Source of the DNA: Solirubrobacteraceae bacterium
Lineage (GTDB): Bacteria > Actinomycetota > Thermoleophilia > Solirubrobacterales > Solirubrobacteraceae
DNA: 64,000 nucleotides
Assembly (NCBI GenBank): GCA_025449845.1
Contig: JANWIP010000025.1
Coordinates: 1 to 64,000 of the forward strand
Direction: 5' to 3'
The notes under the pieces were generated by a model. That model was not told where the DNA came from and did not search any database. It worked only from the letters and a program-made list of their open reading frames with translations. The translations under genes and the position numbers were made by a program. Positions 49,248 to 60,069 of the stretch are shown piece after piece (within the stretch, counting starts at the first letter, position 1; each line of letters begins with the position of its first letter).

Positions 49248-50618
49248 ATGCAAAAAACTGTGGACAGCGCCATGGTGTCTTCACCGGTTGTTGACTTTTC
49301 TATTCACACAAATACGACGGCTGAGCACGTAGTCGTCGCCGTCGTCGGGCTCGGCTATGTCGGCTTGCCCACTGCCGTCGCTCTGCGCCAGGCCGGGCAT
49401 CGCATCGTGGGGATCGATGTGTCCGCGCGCCGCCTCGATGCCATTCGCCGCGGTGAGGTCGAGCTCTTGAGTGAGGAGTGCGAGGCCCTGAGCCGGCACC
49501 TGGAGGGCGACGGGTTTGTGCTCACCGAGCAGATGCAGGCGCTCGATGCTGCGGATGTCGTGCTTGTCTGCGTGCCCACGCCGATCGATCAGCAGCTGCA
49601 GCCCGATCCCCGCATTCTGCGTGAAGCCTGCGCGGCCGTCGTGCGCCATGCGCGGCCGGGGCAGACGCTCGTGCTGACCTCCACGACCTATGTGGGCACC
49701 ACGCGGGAGCTGCTCGTGCAGCCGCTTGCCCGGCGTGGCCTTGATGTAGGGGAGGACGTGTTCGTCGCCTTCTCGCCCGAGCGCATCGATCCTGGCGTCG
49801 AGGGTCACGAGCAGCTCGGCACGCCGCGCGTCATGGGGGGTGTGACCGAGGCCTGCGCTGAACGTGCCGAGGCCGTGCTTGCCCACACCTGCAAGCACGT
49901 GCACCGTGTCTCTTCGCCTGAGGCCGCCGAGATGGTCAAGCTGTATGAGAACACCTTCCGGGCCGTCAACATCGCGCTCGCCTTTGAGATGGCCGAGGCC
50001 TGCCAGGCTTATCAACTCGATCCCGTCGAGGTCACCGACGGGGCCGCCACCAAGCCTTATGGGTTTCTCGCGCACTATCCCTCCGCGGGAGTTGGTGGGC
50101 ACTGCATTGGGGTTGATCCTTATTACCTGCTTGGGCCTTTGCGCGAGCGCGGGCGGCCTGCGCTGCTCGCCGAGGAGGCCTTGCGCAAGGTCTCGGGGCG
50201 GCCTCGCCACATCGCCTGGCGCGCGCACGAACTGCTCACGCGATCCGGCCGGCCGCTGAAGGACGCTCGCGTGCTGCTCGTCGGCGCCTCCTACAAGCCG
50301 GGGGTGGCCGATACGCGTGAGGCGCCTGCCGTTGAGATCATCGAGCGCCTGCGCGCCGAGGGGGCGCACGTCGACTACTACGACCCGCTCGTGCCTTCGC
50401 TCACGATCGACGGGGACACGCTGCACGGGGTCAGGGTCGACTTGCGTGGGGATGGGCCGAATATCGGGCGTGGCGAGACCGTCAAGGTGGGGAGCTATGA
50501 CCTGGCGATTCTTGCCACCTTGCATCCGGGCCACGACTATGGCTGGATCGCGCGCTGTCCCGCTGTGCTCGACTGCACCTACCGCACTCCCGGCGGCAAG
50601 ACGCGGTACCTACCGTGA
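49248..50618 (+). CDS. Nucleotide-sugar 6-dehydrogenase (UDP-HexNAc type)
   Basis: 456 aa from the ATG at 49248, which has AGGAGA 10 nt upstream. An ATG at 49182 has none. The NAD site is VVGLGYVGLPTAVAL. VPTPIDQQLQPD, SPERIDPG, EMVKLYENTFRAVNIA and the catalytic-Cys motif GVGGHCIGVDPYYLL place it with WecC/WbpA/TviB enzymes, which oxidise UDP-N-acetylhexosamines. UDP-glucose dehydrogenases have a GxCFPKD-type Cys motif. The C-terminal domain has LLVGASYKPGVADTREAP. It feeds the synthase whose start overlaps its stop. Confidence 0.88.
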   Translation: MQKTVDSAMVSSPVVDFSIHTNTTAEHVVVAVVGLGYVGLPTAVALRQAGHRIVGIDVSARRLDAIRRGEVELLSEECEALSRHLEGDGFVLTEQMQALDAADVVLVCVPTPIDQQLQPDPRILREACAAVVRHARPGQTLVLTSTTYVGTTRELLVQPLARRGLDVGEDVFVAFSPERIDPGVEGHEQLGTPRVMGGVTEACAERAEAVLAHTCKHVHRVSSPEAAEMVKLYENTFRAVNIALAFEMAEACQAYQLDPVEVTDGAATKPYGFLAHYPSAGVGGHCIGVDPYYLLGPLRERGRPALLAEEALRKVSGRPRHIAWRAHELLTRSGRPLKDARVLLVGASYKPGVADTREAPAVEIIERLRAEGAHVDYYDPLVPSLTIDGDTLHGVRVDLRGDGPNIGRGETVKVGSYDLAILATLHPGHDYGWIARCPAVLDCTYRTPGGKTRYLP

Positions 50619-51904
50619 ACCGCTTCCTCAAGGGCCTCACCGGGCTCTACATGGTCGGCCTGATCGTCGCGGTGCTCTCCTACAAGGCGGCCTTCGTGGA
50701 CGTGATGTTCTCCAATGTCTTCTTCGGCATCTATTCCGTTGCCGTTGCCTCCTACATCCTCTCCCGCTTTCTGTTCAGCCTCTTCTATCGCTCGCGGCCT
50801 GATGCGGGTGTGCAGCCGCAGATTGCCATCATCATGCCCGGCTTCAACGAGCAAGAGGCGATCGCTGCTTCGTTGCGCTCGCTGCTCGCGCTCGATTACC
50901 CCGAGGACAAGCTTGAGCTTGTCGCCATCAACGATGGCTCCACCGATGACACGCTTGCCGAGATGCAGCGCGTTGCCCTTGAGTCCGGTGGGCGCGTGCG
51001 TGTGATCGATTTTCCTCGCAATCGTGGCAAGCGCGCCGCGATGGCCGCCGGTATTCGTGCCACCTCGGCTGAGGTCGTGGCCTTCGTAGACTCCGACTCC
51101 GTCGTCGAGCCCGACGGGCTGCACTGGCTCGTGCAGCCTTTTGCCAACGCTCGCGTCGGGGCCGTCTGTGGGCACGCCAACGTGCTCAACACCACCGACA
51201 GCTGGCTCACGCGTATGCAGGCCGTCAGGTACTTCGTTGCCTTTCGCGTCGTCAAGGCCGCGGAATCGGTCTTCGGGGCGGTTACCTGCTGCTCGGGCTG
51301 CTTCTCCGCCTACCGCCGTGAGGCCATCTTGCCGCGGCTTGAGTGGTGGGAGCAGCAGACCTTTCTTGGCGTCGAGTCGACTTTTGGGGATGACCGCTCG
51401 CTTACCAACTGCGTCCTGCGCGATTGGAAGATCTTGTATGAGAAGCGCGCCGTCTCGCACACCATCGTGCCTGTCACCTTCCGCGAATTCATCATCCAGC
51501 AGACCCGCTGGAAGCGCTCCTGGACGCGCGAGTCGCTGCTGGTCGGGAAATTCATCTGGCGCAAGCATCCCGTTGCGGCCTTTTTTACATATATGAGTAT
51601 TGTGCTGCCGCTTGTCGCGCCGATCGCCGCACTGCACGCCGTTGTCTGGGCGCCGCTCGTGCACCATGCGGGGTTGCCGCTCATCTACCTTGCCGGCATC
51701 TATGCGCTCGCGCTTGTCTATTCGCTCTATTACCTGCTTTTTCAGGAGCGCTATGACCTGCTCTGGCTCTACGGCATTCTCTTTGCCTTCCTCTACCTCG
51801 CCGTCATGCTCTGGCAGACCTACTATGCGATCGCCACCTGCCGCACCTCCGCCTGGGGTACCCGGCCCGCCACCGCCGGCATGAGCGGGGGAGGGGAGGG
51901 CTGA
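50615..51904 (+). CDS. Processive family 2 polysaccharide synthase
   Basis: 429 aa, integral membrane. Two N-terminal helices (to ~55), then a GT-A domain with IIMPGFNEQEAIAASL, VAINDGSTDDT, FVDSDSVVEPD, a GCFSAYRRE segment, FGDDRSLTN and QQTRWKRSW. The last two are the hallmarks of processive hyaluronan/chitin/cellulose-type synthases. Three or four C-terminal helices follow (~305-410). It would polymerise and extrude one glycan, probably using the dehydrogenase product. GTG start overlaps that gene. No PilZ or other regulatory domain. Confidence 0.88.
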   Translation: MNRFLKGLTGLYMVGLIVAVLSYKAAFVDVMFSNVFFGIYSVAVASYILSRFLFSLFYRSRPDAGVQPQIAIIMPGFNEQEAIAASLRSLLALDYPEDKLELVAINDGSTDDTLAEMQRVALESGGRVRVIDFPRNRGKRAAMAAGIRATSAEVVAFVDSDSVVEPDGLHWLVQPFANARVGAVCGHANVLNTTDSWLTRMQAVRYFVAFRVVKAAESVFGAVTCCSGCFSAYRREAILPRLEWWEQQTFLGVESTFGDDRSLTNCVLRDWKILYEKRAVSHTIVPVTFREFIIQQTRWKRSWTRESLLVGKFIWRKHPVAAFFTYMSIVLPLVAPIAALHAVVWAPLVHHAGLPLIYLAGIYALALVYSLYYLLFQERYDLLWLYGILFAFLYLAVMLWQTYYAIATCRTSAWGTRPATAGMSGGGEG

Positions 51905-51905
51905 G

Positions 51906-53900
51906 ATGGCACTGGTAATCCTCAAGCGCGTGCTTGTGCGGCTGGTGCTCGTCGCCTCCATCGCCCCCGTGATCCTGCTTGGCCCTGGGCTTGTGCGCGC
52001 GCCGATGAAGCTTGTGCGCGAGCTGGCGCTGCGCCATCACATTCATCACGTGCGTCTCCCTGGACGCGTGCACGGACTGCGTGTCCTGCACAGCACGCCG
52101 GTGGCGGTGCGCCTCGTCTGGCGCGCCGCGCACCGTGGGCGTTTTCCCGTTGAGGGCTATCGCGTCTGGCGCGACGGCGCCGTCGTCGGCCAGACGAAGG
52201 GCAGGAGCGTGGCGCTGCGCGTTGGGGGTGCGCGCGTCCACGTCCTGGCCGTCGCCGCGGTGGACACGCGCGGGCACCTGGGCCCGCGCGTGTCGCTCGC
52301 CACTGGCGTTCACCTGCCGCCTGGGGGGTCCAAGCCGCACGCTGTTGCACACGCGCCCGTGGCGGCCTCCGTGCCTCGTGCTGCCGCGCCGCCGCCGCAC
52401 GCTCCTGCTGCGCATGTTCCCCCCACGCCTCCCACGCTGCTTGCCGCCGAACGGGTCACCGACACCTCCGCCACGCTCTCCTGGCAGGCCGGCACCGTTA
52501 CGACTGGCACGCTTGTCGGCTACATGCTCTACCAGGATGGGGAACCTGAGCAGGTCGTGCATGGGCAGAGCGTCACGCTCTCGCTGGCTTCTCAGCGCAG
52601 TTACACCTTCACCGTGCGCACGCTTGATTCCTCTGGCGATCTCAGCGAACCAGCGCCTGATCTGACTGTGCTCACGACGCACACCCCGCCCTCGACTCCG
52701 GGGGAACTGGCGGTCAGCCAGATCACTGAATCCTCTGCCACGCTCAGCTGGTCGGCGTCTGAGCCCGTCAGCGGCAACATCGTTGGCTACCGTATCTTCC
52801 GCGATGGGCTACCCGTCGGCGAGTACTCCGCCACCAGCGTCACGCTCGAAAATCTTGCTCCTTCCACGGATTATCACTTCACCGTGGTGGCCGCCGACTC
52901 GCTTGGGGCGGTCTCTGCTCCTACCGCTGCGCTTGATGTGCGCACCGCTGACCCCACGCCGACGCATGGCAACGTGCAGGCGTTCCTGCTTGCCTCCACC
53001 GATCTGTCCTTTGATGACCTGCAGGCTCACTACCAGCAGATCGGCGTCGTCTACCCCACCTATTTCAACTGCGGCTCTGAAGGTGCCGTTAGCGGTCAGG
53101 ACGATCCGCTCGTCACCGGCTGGGCACGGGCGCGGCAGATCGCCGTGCTGCCGCGCCTGAACTGTCAGAACGCCAATCTTGAGACGCAGATTCTCACCAA
53201 TACGAATGTGCGCGAAACGTTCATCGGCAATCTCGCCTCGCTCTGCACGCAGTACGACTACCAGGGCATACAGATCGACTTCGAGGGGGCGCCGCCTAGC
53301 GACCGCGAACCGTTCACCGCCTTCATCACCGAACTCGCCGCGCGCCTGCACGCGCAGGGGGACAAGCTCTCCACGATCGTCACCGCCAAGACCTACAACA
53401 TTCACAGTGGGCGCGCCGCGATGTATGACGACGCCGCGCTTTCTGTCCCTTCTGACTGGGTCTTCGTGCTCGACTGGGGCATTCACTGGACCACCTCCGC
53501 GCCTGGGCCGCTCGATGAAATGCCCTGGTTCAAGAAGGTCGCCGAATACGCCGCCACCATGCCCAATCTCAACAAGTTCGTGCTCGGCATGCCGCTCTAC
53601 GGTATTGACTGGAAGGGGGCCGGTGGCTCCGCCAACCCGGGTGCCGCGCTTGAGTTCTCGAACGTCACCGCGCTTGCCGGTGAATTTGGCGTCATACCCA
53701 GTTGGGACTCCGTCGCGCAGGACCCTTGGTTCACCTATACCGACGGCGAAGGCGCCGGGCACACCGTCTGGTACACCGACCGCCAGTCCGTGCAGGCGCG
53801 TGTGGAACTCGCCGAATCGCTCGGTCTTGGGGTCGGGCTCTGGCACCTGGGCTCAGAGGATCAGAGTGTCTGGTCGCTGTCGGGGCTCGGTGGCTCTTGA
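51906..53900 (+). CDS. Secreted GH18-like protein with fibronectin III domains
   Basis: 664 aa. N-terminal signal/anchor helix (VLVRLVLVASIAPVILLGPGLV), then a diverged FN3-like domain (~50-140), a Pro/Ala/His linker, two FN3 domains (~175-350) and a GH18/YaaH-like barrel (~355-664). The barrel has QAFLLASTDLSFDDLQAHY, GIQIDFEGAP (the catalytic DxE, about 458-462) and YGIDWKGAG. Likely cleaves beta-linked N-acetylhexosamine chains outside the cell. Starts 1 nt after the synthase stop. Confidence 0.85.
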   Translation: MALVILKRVLVRLVLVASIAPVILLGPGLVRAPMKLVRELALRHHIHHVRLPGRVHGLRVLHSTPVAVRLVWRAAHRGRFPVEGYRVWRDGAVVGQTKGRSVALRVGGARVHVLAVAAVDTRGHLGPRVSLATGVHLPPGGSKPHAVAHAPVAASVPRAAAPPPHAPAAHVPPTPPTLLAAERVTDTSATLSWQAGTVTTGTLVGYMLYQDGEPEQVVHGQSVTLSLASQRSYTFTVRTLDSSGDLSEPAPDLTVLTTHTPPSTPGELAVSQITESSATLSWSASEPVSGNIVGYRIFRDGLPVGEYSATSVTLENLAPSTDYHFTVVAADSLGAVSAPTAALDVRTADPTPTHGNVQAFLLASTDLSFDDLQAHYQQIGVVYPTYFNCGSEGAVSGQDDPLVTGWARARQIAVLPRLNCQNANLETQILTNTNVRETFIGNLASLCTQYDYQGIQIDFEGAPPSDREPFTAFITELAARLHAQGDKLSTIVTAKTYNIHSGRAAMYDDAALSVPSDWVFVLDWGIHWTTSAPGPLDEMPWFKKVAEYAATMPNLNKFVLGMPLYGIDWKGAGGSANPGAALEFSNVTALAGEFGVIPSWDSVAQDPWFTYTDGEGAGHTVWYTDRQSVQARVELAESLGLGVGLWHLGSEDQSVWSLSGLGGS

Positions 53901-54937
53901 GCGCTCGCGGGGTTCAGCGTGCCGGTCTCCTCGCTGCACTGCTCCTGCTGGCGCTGGGTGCGCCGGCCGCGCTCGCCTCGCGTGGGGCCGGGGAGCGCGG
54001 GACCGCCGCGCGCGGAGTCGGCGGTGTGCAGGCGTTCCTGCTTGCCAGTGCGCCTGACTCCTTCGCCGATCTGCAGGCCCACGCCGGCTCGATCGAAACC
54101 GTTTATCCCACCTACTACGAATGTGAACCTGGGGGTGGCATTGCGGGGCATGACGAACCCCTCATCGATGCTTATGCCCGCGCGCGGCGCATACCCCTGC
54201 TGCCGCGCTTCAGCTGTCAGGACGGGCCGACCGTGCACGCCATCCTTACCGAACCGGGATTGCGTGCGCGTACGCTTGCGGCTCTCTCCACGCTTGCCCG
54301 CAACCCCTCCTACGCCGGTCTCAGCCTCGACCTCGAGAACGATGGTGCCCTCGACCGCGAAGCGCTTACCTCCTTTGTCAGTCAGCTCGCTGGTGAACTG
54401 CACGCCGCTGGGCGTCGTCTCACCGTCGTCGTTGACGGCGTCACGCATGAAGACCCTCGCCGCTCGACCGGCTTCTACAACGACACCGCGCTTGCCGCTG
54501 TCGCCGACAACGTCTTCGTGCTCGCCTGGGGCAGCCACTGGGCCGGCTCTGTCTCTGGGCCGCTGGCGCCGCTGCCTTGGGTTCGCCAGGTTGCTGCTTA
54601 CTTCGCCTCTTTGCCCAACCACGCCCGCTTTGTGCTTGCCGCGCCGATGTATGGGCTGGACTGGGGGCAGGCCTCGGGTCTGGCCACCGCCGACCAGTAC
54701 GCGGGCGTTGCCGCCCTTGCTCACGCCACTGGCGCCAAGCCGCTGCGCGACCGCTCCGTTGATGAGCTCACCTTCGCTTACACCCGTGCGGGCGTCACTC
54801 ACCGCGTCTGGTACATGGACGCCCGCGCCATCCGCGACCGCCTCGCCGCCGGCCGCGACCGTGGCTTGAAAGTGGGTGTCTGGCGGCTGGGGGGCGAGGA
54901 CCAGGCGCTGTGGGCGGGGGCTCCAGCTCGGCCATGA
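53897..54937 (+). CDS. Secreted GH18-like protein, single-domain paralogue
   Basis: 346 aa from a TTG at 53897 that overlaps the previous stop (TTGA). Signal peptide GLLAALLLLALGAPAALA, then a barrel colinear with the preceding protein: VQAFLLASAPDSFADLQAH, AGLSLDLEND (DxE preserved) and MYGLDWGQASG. It lacks the FN3 domains. Two consecutive GH18-like proteins in a synthase operon suggest roles in trimming or release of the polymer. Confidence 0.82.
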   Translation: MSARGVQRAGLLAALLLLALGAPAALASRGAGERGTAARGVGGVQAFLLASAPDSFADLQAHAGSIETVYPTYYECEPGGGIAGHDEPLIDAYARARRIPLLPRFSCQDGPTVHAILTEPGLRARTLAALSTLARNPSYAGLSLDLENDGALDREALTSFVSQLAGELHAAGRRLTVVVDGVTHEDPRRSTGFYNDTALAAVADNVFVLAWGSHWAGSVSGPLAPLPWVRQVAAYFASLPNHARFVLAAPMYGLDWGQASGLATADQYAGVAALAHATGAKPLRDRSVDELTFAYTRAGVTHRVWYMDARAIRDRLAAGRDRGLKVGVWRLGGEDQALWAGAPARP

Positions 54938-54966
54938 AATGGGGCGGGCCTCTCCCGCATTTTGTT
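54937..54966 (+). terminator. Weak hairpin terminator candidate
   Basis: GCGGG-CCTCT-CCCGC with AAAT/ATTT outside (a GGG bulge) followed by TTGTT. Immediately after the last GH18 gene. The T-run is short, so confidence is low. Confidence 0.35.
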
Positions 54967-55187
54967 CGGTGCAATTACTTTGGCGCCAGTCGCACACTTA
55001 GAAAGTGTTCGGTTTGGCCTGGCCTCCCGAGGGGGGACTGCGCAGGGACCGTTCCGGGGTCTTCACGCCTACGGTAGCGCGGACGCCAGGCCGTGACGAT
55101 GGGCCACCCGATACCGCCTGTGCCCTTTGGCCCCGTCCCTCCGGGTGCCCAGCTCGCCCGTGTTCAGTGGCTGAGCCTTTTGCTGTT

Positions 55188-55297
55188 CTGAGCGGCGCAT
55201 GCGCCGCTCAGCGGGACGGCACATGTGCCGTCCCGGACCGGGCCGCATGCGGCCCGGTCTTCCTACATCAGCTTCATTACGAGCATGCGGCCCGGTC
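55188..55297. repeat. Array of three contiguous 24-bp palindromes plus a half copy
   Basis: Perfect units at 55188-55211 (arm CTGAGCGGCGCA), 55212-55235 (CGGGACGGCACA) and 55236-55259 (GACCGGGCCGCA), abutting exactly. After 23 nt, GCATGCGGCCCGGTC at 55283-55297 repeats the right part of the third unit and ends 1 nt before the stop codon of the glutamine synthetase gene. Same 24-nt unit and YRCATGYR centre as 11055-11150. Confidence 0.95.
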
Positions 55298-55298
55298 G

Positions 55299-57455
<2,157 letters not shown>

Positions 57456-57482
57456 AGGCGGTTTCGATTCCTCCTGAAGAAG

Positions 57483-57512
57483 ATCTATCTCGTGGGCATC
57501 TATCTCGTGGGC
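57483..57512. repeat. 15-bp tandem duplication and hairpin in glnN leader
   Basis: ATCTATCTCGTGGGC is perfectly doubled, 28 nt upstream of the glutamine synthetase ATG. Right after it TACGACGC-AATC-GCATCGTA (57514-57533) can form an 8-bp stem with one G-U type mismatch. Could affect translation or transcription of glnN. Confidence 0.6.
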
Positions 57513-57630
57513 ATACGACGCAATCGCATCGTAGACCTACCTGTATCGCCTGCGCGCCTTGCCCCTGGCGAAAACCGCGCCTCGTCGTTTCGACACCCGG
57601 CCAAACGGGCGCATCGAGACAGAGACAGTT

Positions 57631-58314
57631 TTACTGGGAGTAGTGGCCCGACGGGTAGCGCCCGAGGGTGACCTTGCCCGTTTCCGGGTTCACGTAGCGC
57701 TGTGGTGGGCGGCCCGCAATCGCCACCTTCAGGTGGCCGATCGGCAGTCCGCCCGGGCCTTCCAGCACGCCGACTCTGCTCACGCGTGCGTGTGCGTTGC
57801 CGGCCAGGTCCGCCGCCACGACGAAGTTGATGCGGTGCAGGCCGCCCTTCACGGGCGTCACGCGCCACACGAACGTGCGCGTGCGGCCGGGTGCCAGTGG
57901 TCCTAGGGCCCACGTGTTCACATATGCCGTCTGGCCGCCGCCCGGGGGGTCTACCGTCACCGACTGCACCGGGCGCTTGGGGGTCGCTCCGTGGGGGAGG
58001 GTGGGTCCCTCATCCACGATCCACACCGGGCGCTGGTTGGCCGCCAGCCCTGGATAGGTGCTCACGTAGGAGAAGGAATCGATCGTCACCGCCACGTTGG
58101 GCAGCGTGCTCGTGCCGGTGTTGCGCACTCTCAGGATCAGCCTCGTGCTGCGCGACACCGCCTGCAGCGGCGGGAAGCTTGCCTGCACGATCTTCACCGG
58201 GAAGCTGCCTTTGGGTTCGCCCGCGGTCAGTTCGCTGCCTCCGCAGCCGCTAACCAGCGCCGCCGCGACCGCGGCTGGCACGACCACTGGAATCAGACGC
58301 CTCCCCCTCACCAC
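57631..58314 (-). CDS. Lipoprotein with CARDB/DUF11-like beta domain
   Basis: About 227 aa from the GTG at 58314. An ATG at 58401 adds a Pro-rich leader. Lipobox LVSGCGG follows a hydrophobic stretch (IPVVVPAAVAAAL), so it should be anchored in the membrane. The body RLILRVRNTGTSTLPNVAVTIDSF and GPLAPGRTRTFVWRVTPV is an Ig-like beta sandwich of the CARDB/DUF11 kind. Divergent from the YrbE operon. Function unknown. Confidence 0.7.
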   Translation of the reverse strand: MVRGRRLIPVVVPAAVAAALVSGCGGSELTAGEPKGSFPVKIVQASFPPLQAVSRSTRLILRVRNTGTSTLPNVAVTIDSFSYVSTYPGLAANQRPVWIVDEGPTLPHGATPKRPVQSVTVDPPGGGQTAYVNTWALGPLAPGRTRTFVWRVTPVKGGLHRINFVVAADLAGNAHARVSRVGVLEGPGGLPIGHLKVAIAGRPPQRYVNPETGKVTLGRYPSGHYSQ

Positions 58315-58465
58315 GCGAGCGACAATATCACCGCCGCCGGTGTCGGCGGCGGGGGGTTGGGGAGGCTCCTCAACTGTGGCGGTGGCGCTACGCCAGCACA
58401 TGGCGTAGAGTTATCTGGAGGTCAAAGATGCAACTTGGTAGTAGCCACAGGAGGGGTAGCTGAGA

Positions 58466-59272
58466 ATGGTTCGCTCCGCAGCTGAGCGTGCGTTCCTCCC
58501 AACGAGGAACGTGCTTGAGGAAATTGGGGACATGATGATCCTGACCGGCAGGACGATCATGTCTGCCATCAGGCCGCCTTACCCTTATGGGGAGGAGCTT
58601 GTCTCGCAGTTCCTCTTCACGCTGCGCCTCTGCTGGTTCCCGCTGCTGATCTCCACCGCCGTCTTCGGCTACGAGGCGCCGGGCTTGCAGGCCGCCAACT
58701 TCCTCTCGCTCTTCGGCTCGCTCGACCGCCTGGGGGGCTTCTTTGTGCTGGCTTCCGTGCGCGAAGCGGGGCCCTTCATCGACGCCGTCATCCTCGTGGG
58801 TGTCGCTGGTACTGCCATCACCGCCGATCTCGGCGCGCGCAAGATCCGCGAGGAGCTCGATGCCTTGCAGGTGTTGGGTGTTGACCCTGTCAAGAACCTT
58901 GTCGTGCCGCGCTTCCTAGCGCTGATGCTCGCCACGGGCCTGTTTGACATCTACGCTGTGCTCTTCGGTATCTTCGGGGGCATTGGGGCCGCGCTGGTTT
59001 ACGGGCAGCCGCTCGGGCCGTTCTGGGCCACCTTCTTTACCAACGCCTCCACGACCGATCTTTGGGGCTCCGTGCTGAAGACCACCATCTTCGGCGCCAT
59101 CATCGCCATCGTCTGCTGTTACAAGGGCATGGCTGCCTCCGGCGGCGCCGAGGGCGTCGGCCGCGCGGTCAATCAGGCGGTCGTCGTGGCGCTGCTTGGC
59201 GTCTTTGCCTTCAACTACGTCTTCACGCAGACGCTGCTTGCCACCCACCCTCAGATCTTGGTGCCCAAGTAA
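58466..59272 (+). CDS. YrbE/MlaE-family ABC permease A
   Basis: 268 aa, five or six helices. VLVGVAGTAITADLGARKIREELDALQVLGVDPVKNLVVPR is the family signature. Permease of Mce/Mla lipid transporters. First gene of the operon. Its stop overlaps the next start by 1 nt (TAATG). Mce substrate-binding genes are not yet reached in this window. Confidence 0.9.
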   Translation: MVRSAAERAFLPTRNVLEEIGDMMILTGRTIMSAIRPPYPYGEELVSQFLFTLRLCWFPLLISTAVFGYEAPGLQAANFLSLFGSLDRLGGFFVLASVREAGPFIDAVILVGVAGTAITADLGARKIREELDALQVLGVDPVKNLVVPRFLALMLATGLFDIYAVLFGIFGGIGAALVYGQPLGPFWATFFTNASTTDLWGSVLKTTIFGAIIAIVCCYKGMAASGGAEGVGRAVNQAVVVALLGVFAFNYVFTQTLLATHPQILVPK

Positions 59273-60066
59273 TGGAATGGCTTTGGTTTCCCCGTGAATG
59301 GGTGGCCATCAGCGGCGAGATCAGCCGCTTCTGCGCGCAGGTCGTGCGCGATGTCTGGGGCCTGCGGGTGCTGCGCTTCTTCGGCGAGGCCCTGCGTCAG
59401 TCGGGCATCCTCATCATTGGCTCCACGCTCGTCATCTGGGGGCTCGTCTTCATCATCGGCCTGCAGTGCGGCATCTCCGGCGCCTATCTGCTGAAGGGTG
59501 TTGGCGCGCCTGCCTACTCCGGTGTCTTCACCGCCTGGTGCGATCTGCGCGAGCTCGTGCCGCTCGTCTTCGGCTACATGATGGCCGCCAAGGTGGGCAC
59601 CGGCATCGTCGCCGAGCTCGGCGCCATGCGCATCTCTGACGAGATCGACGCGCTTGAGGTCATGGGCGTGGACTCCATGACGTTCCTCTGCGCCACGCGC
59701 CTCGCGGCTGCCTGGCTGGTGCTGCCCTTCATGTACATGGCGGCCATCGGCGCCGGCTTCCTCGCCTCCTACATCGCCGTCGTGCAGCAGGTGGGGGCCG
59801 TGTCCTCCGGTGGCTATTTCCTCATCTTCTGGCAGTTCCAGAACCCGCCTGACTTCTTATTCAGCCTCATAAAGGCCATGTTCATGGCGACCGCCATCGT
59901 TTTGGTGGGCTGTTACTACGGCTACAACGCTTCCGGCGGGCCGGTCGGTGTGGGGACCGCCACCGCCAAGTCGATGGTGCTAAATCTTGTGCTCGTGCAT
60001 CTAATCGCGGCCATGGGTACCCAGATCTTCTGGGGCGCTAATCCGCGGGCCCCCGTGGGGGGTTAG
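59272..60066 (+). CDS. YrbE/MlaE-family ABC permease B
   Basis: 264 aa. Paralogue of the preceding gene: AAKVGTGIVAELGAMRISDEIDALEVMGVDSMTFLCATR. In Mce systems the two permeases form a heterodimer. Start at 59272 overlaps the previous stop. Confidence 0.9.
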   Translation: MEWLWFPREWVAISGEISRFCAQVVRDVWGLRVLRFFGEALRQSGILIIGSTLVIWGLVFIIGLQCGISGAYLLKGVGAPAYSGVFTAWCDLRELVPLVFGYMMAAKVGTGIVAELGAMRISDEIDALEVMGVDSMTFLCATRLAAAWLVLPFMYMAAIGAGFLASYIAVVQQVGAVSSGGYFLIFWQFQNPPDFLFSLIKAMFMATAIVLVGCYYGYNASGGPVGVGTATAKSMVLNLVLVHLIAAMGTQIFWGANPRAPVGG

Positions 60067-60069
60067 CGG

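Noticed and set aside
49248..51904. Hyaluronan synthesis pair (HasA/HasB)
   Set aside because: The dehydrogenase carries the GGHCIGVDPYYL motif of UDP-HexNAc dehydrogenases rather than the UDP-glucose dehydrogenase type.
55016..55092. GGCCTGGC/GCCAGGCC inverted repeat
   Set aside because: Only 8-bp arms, 61 nt apart in GC-rich DNA. Expected by chance.
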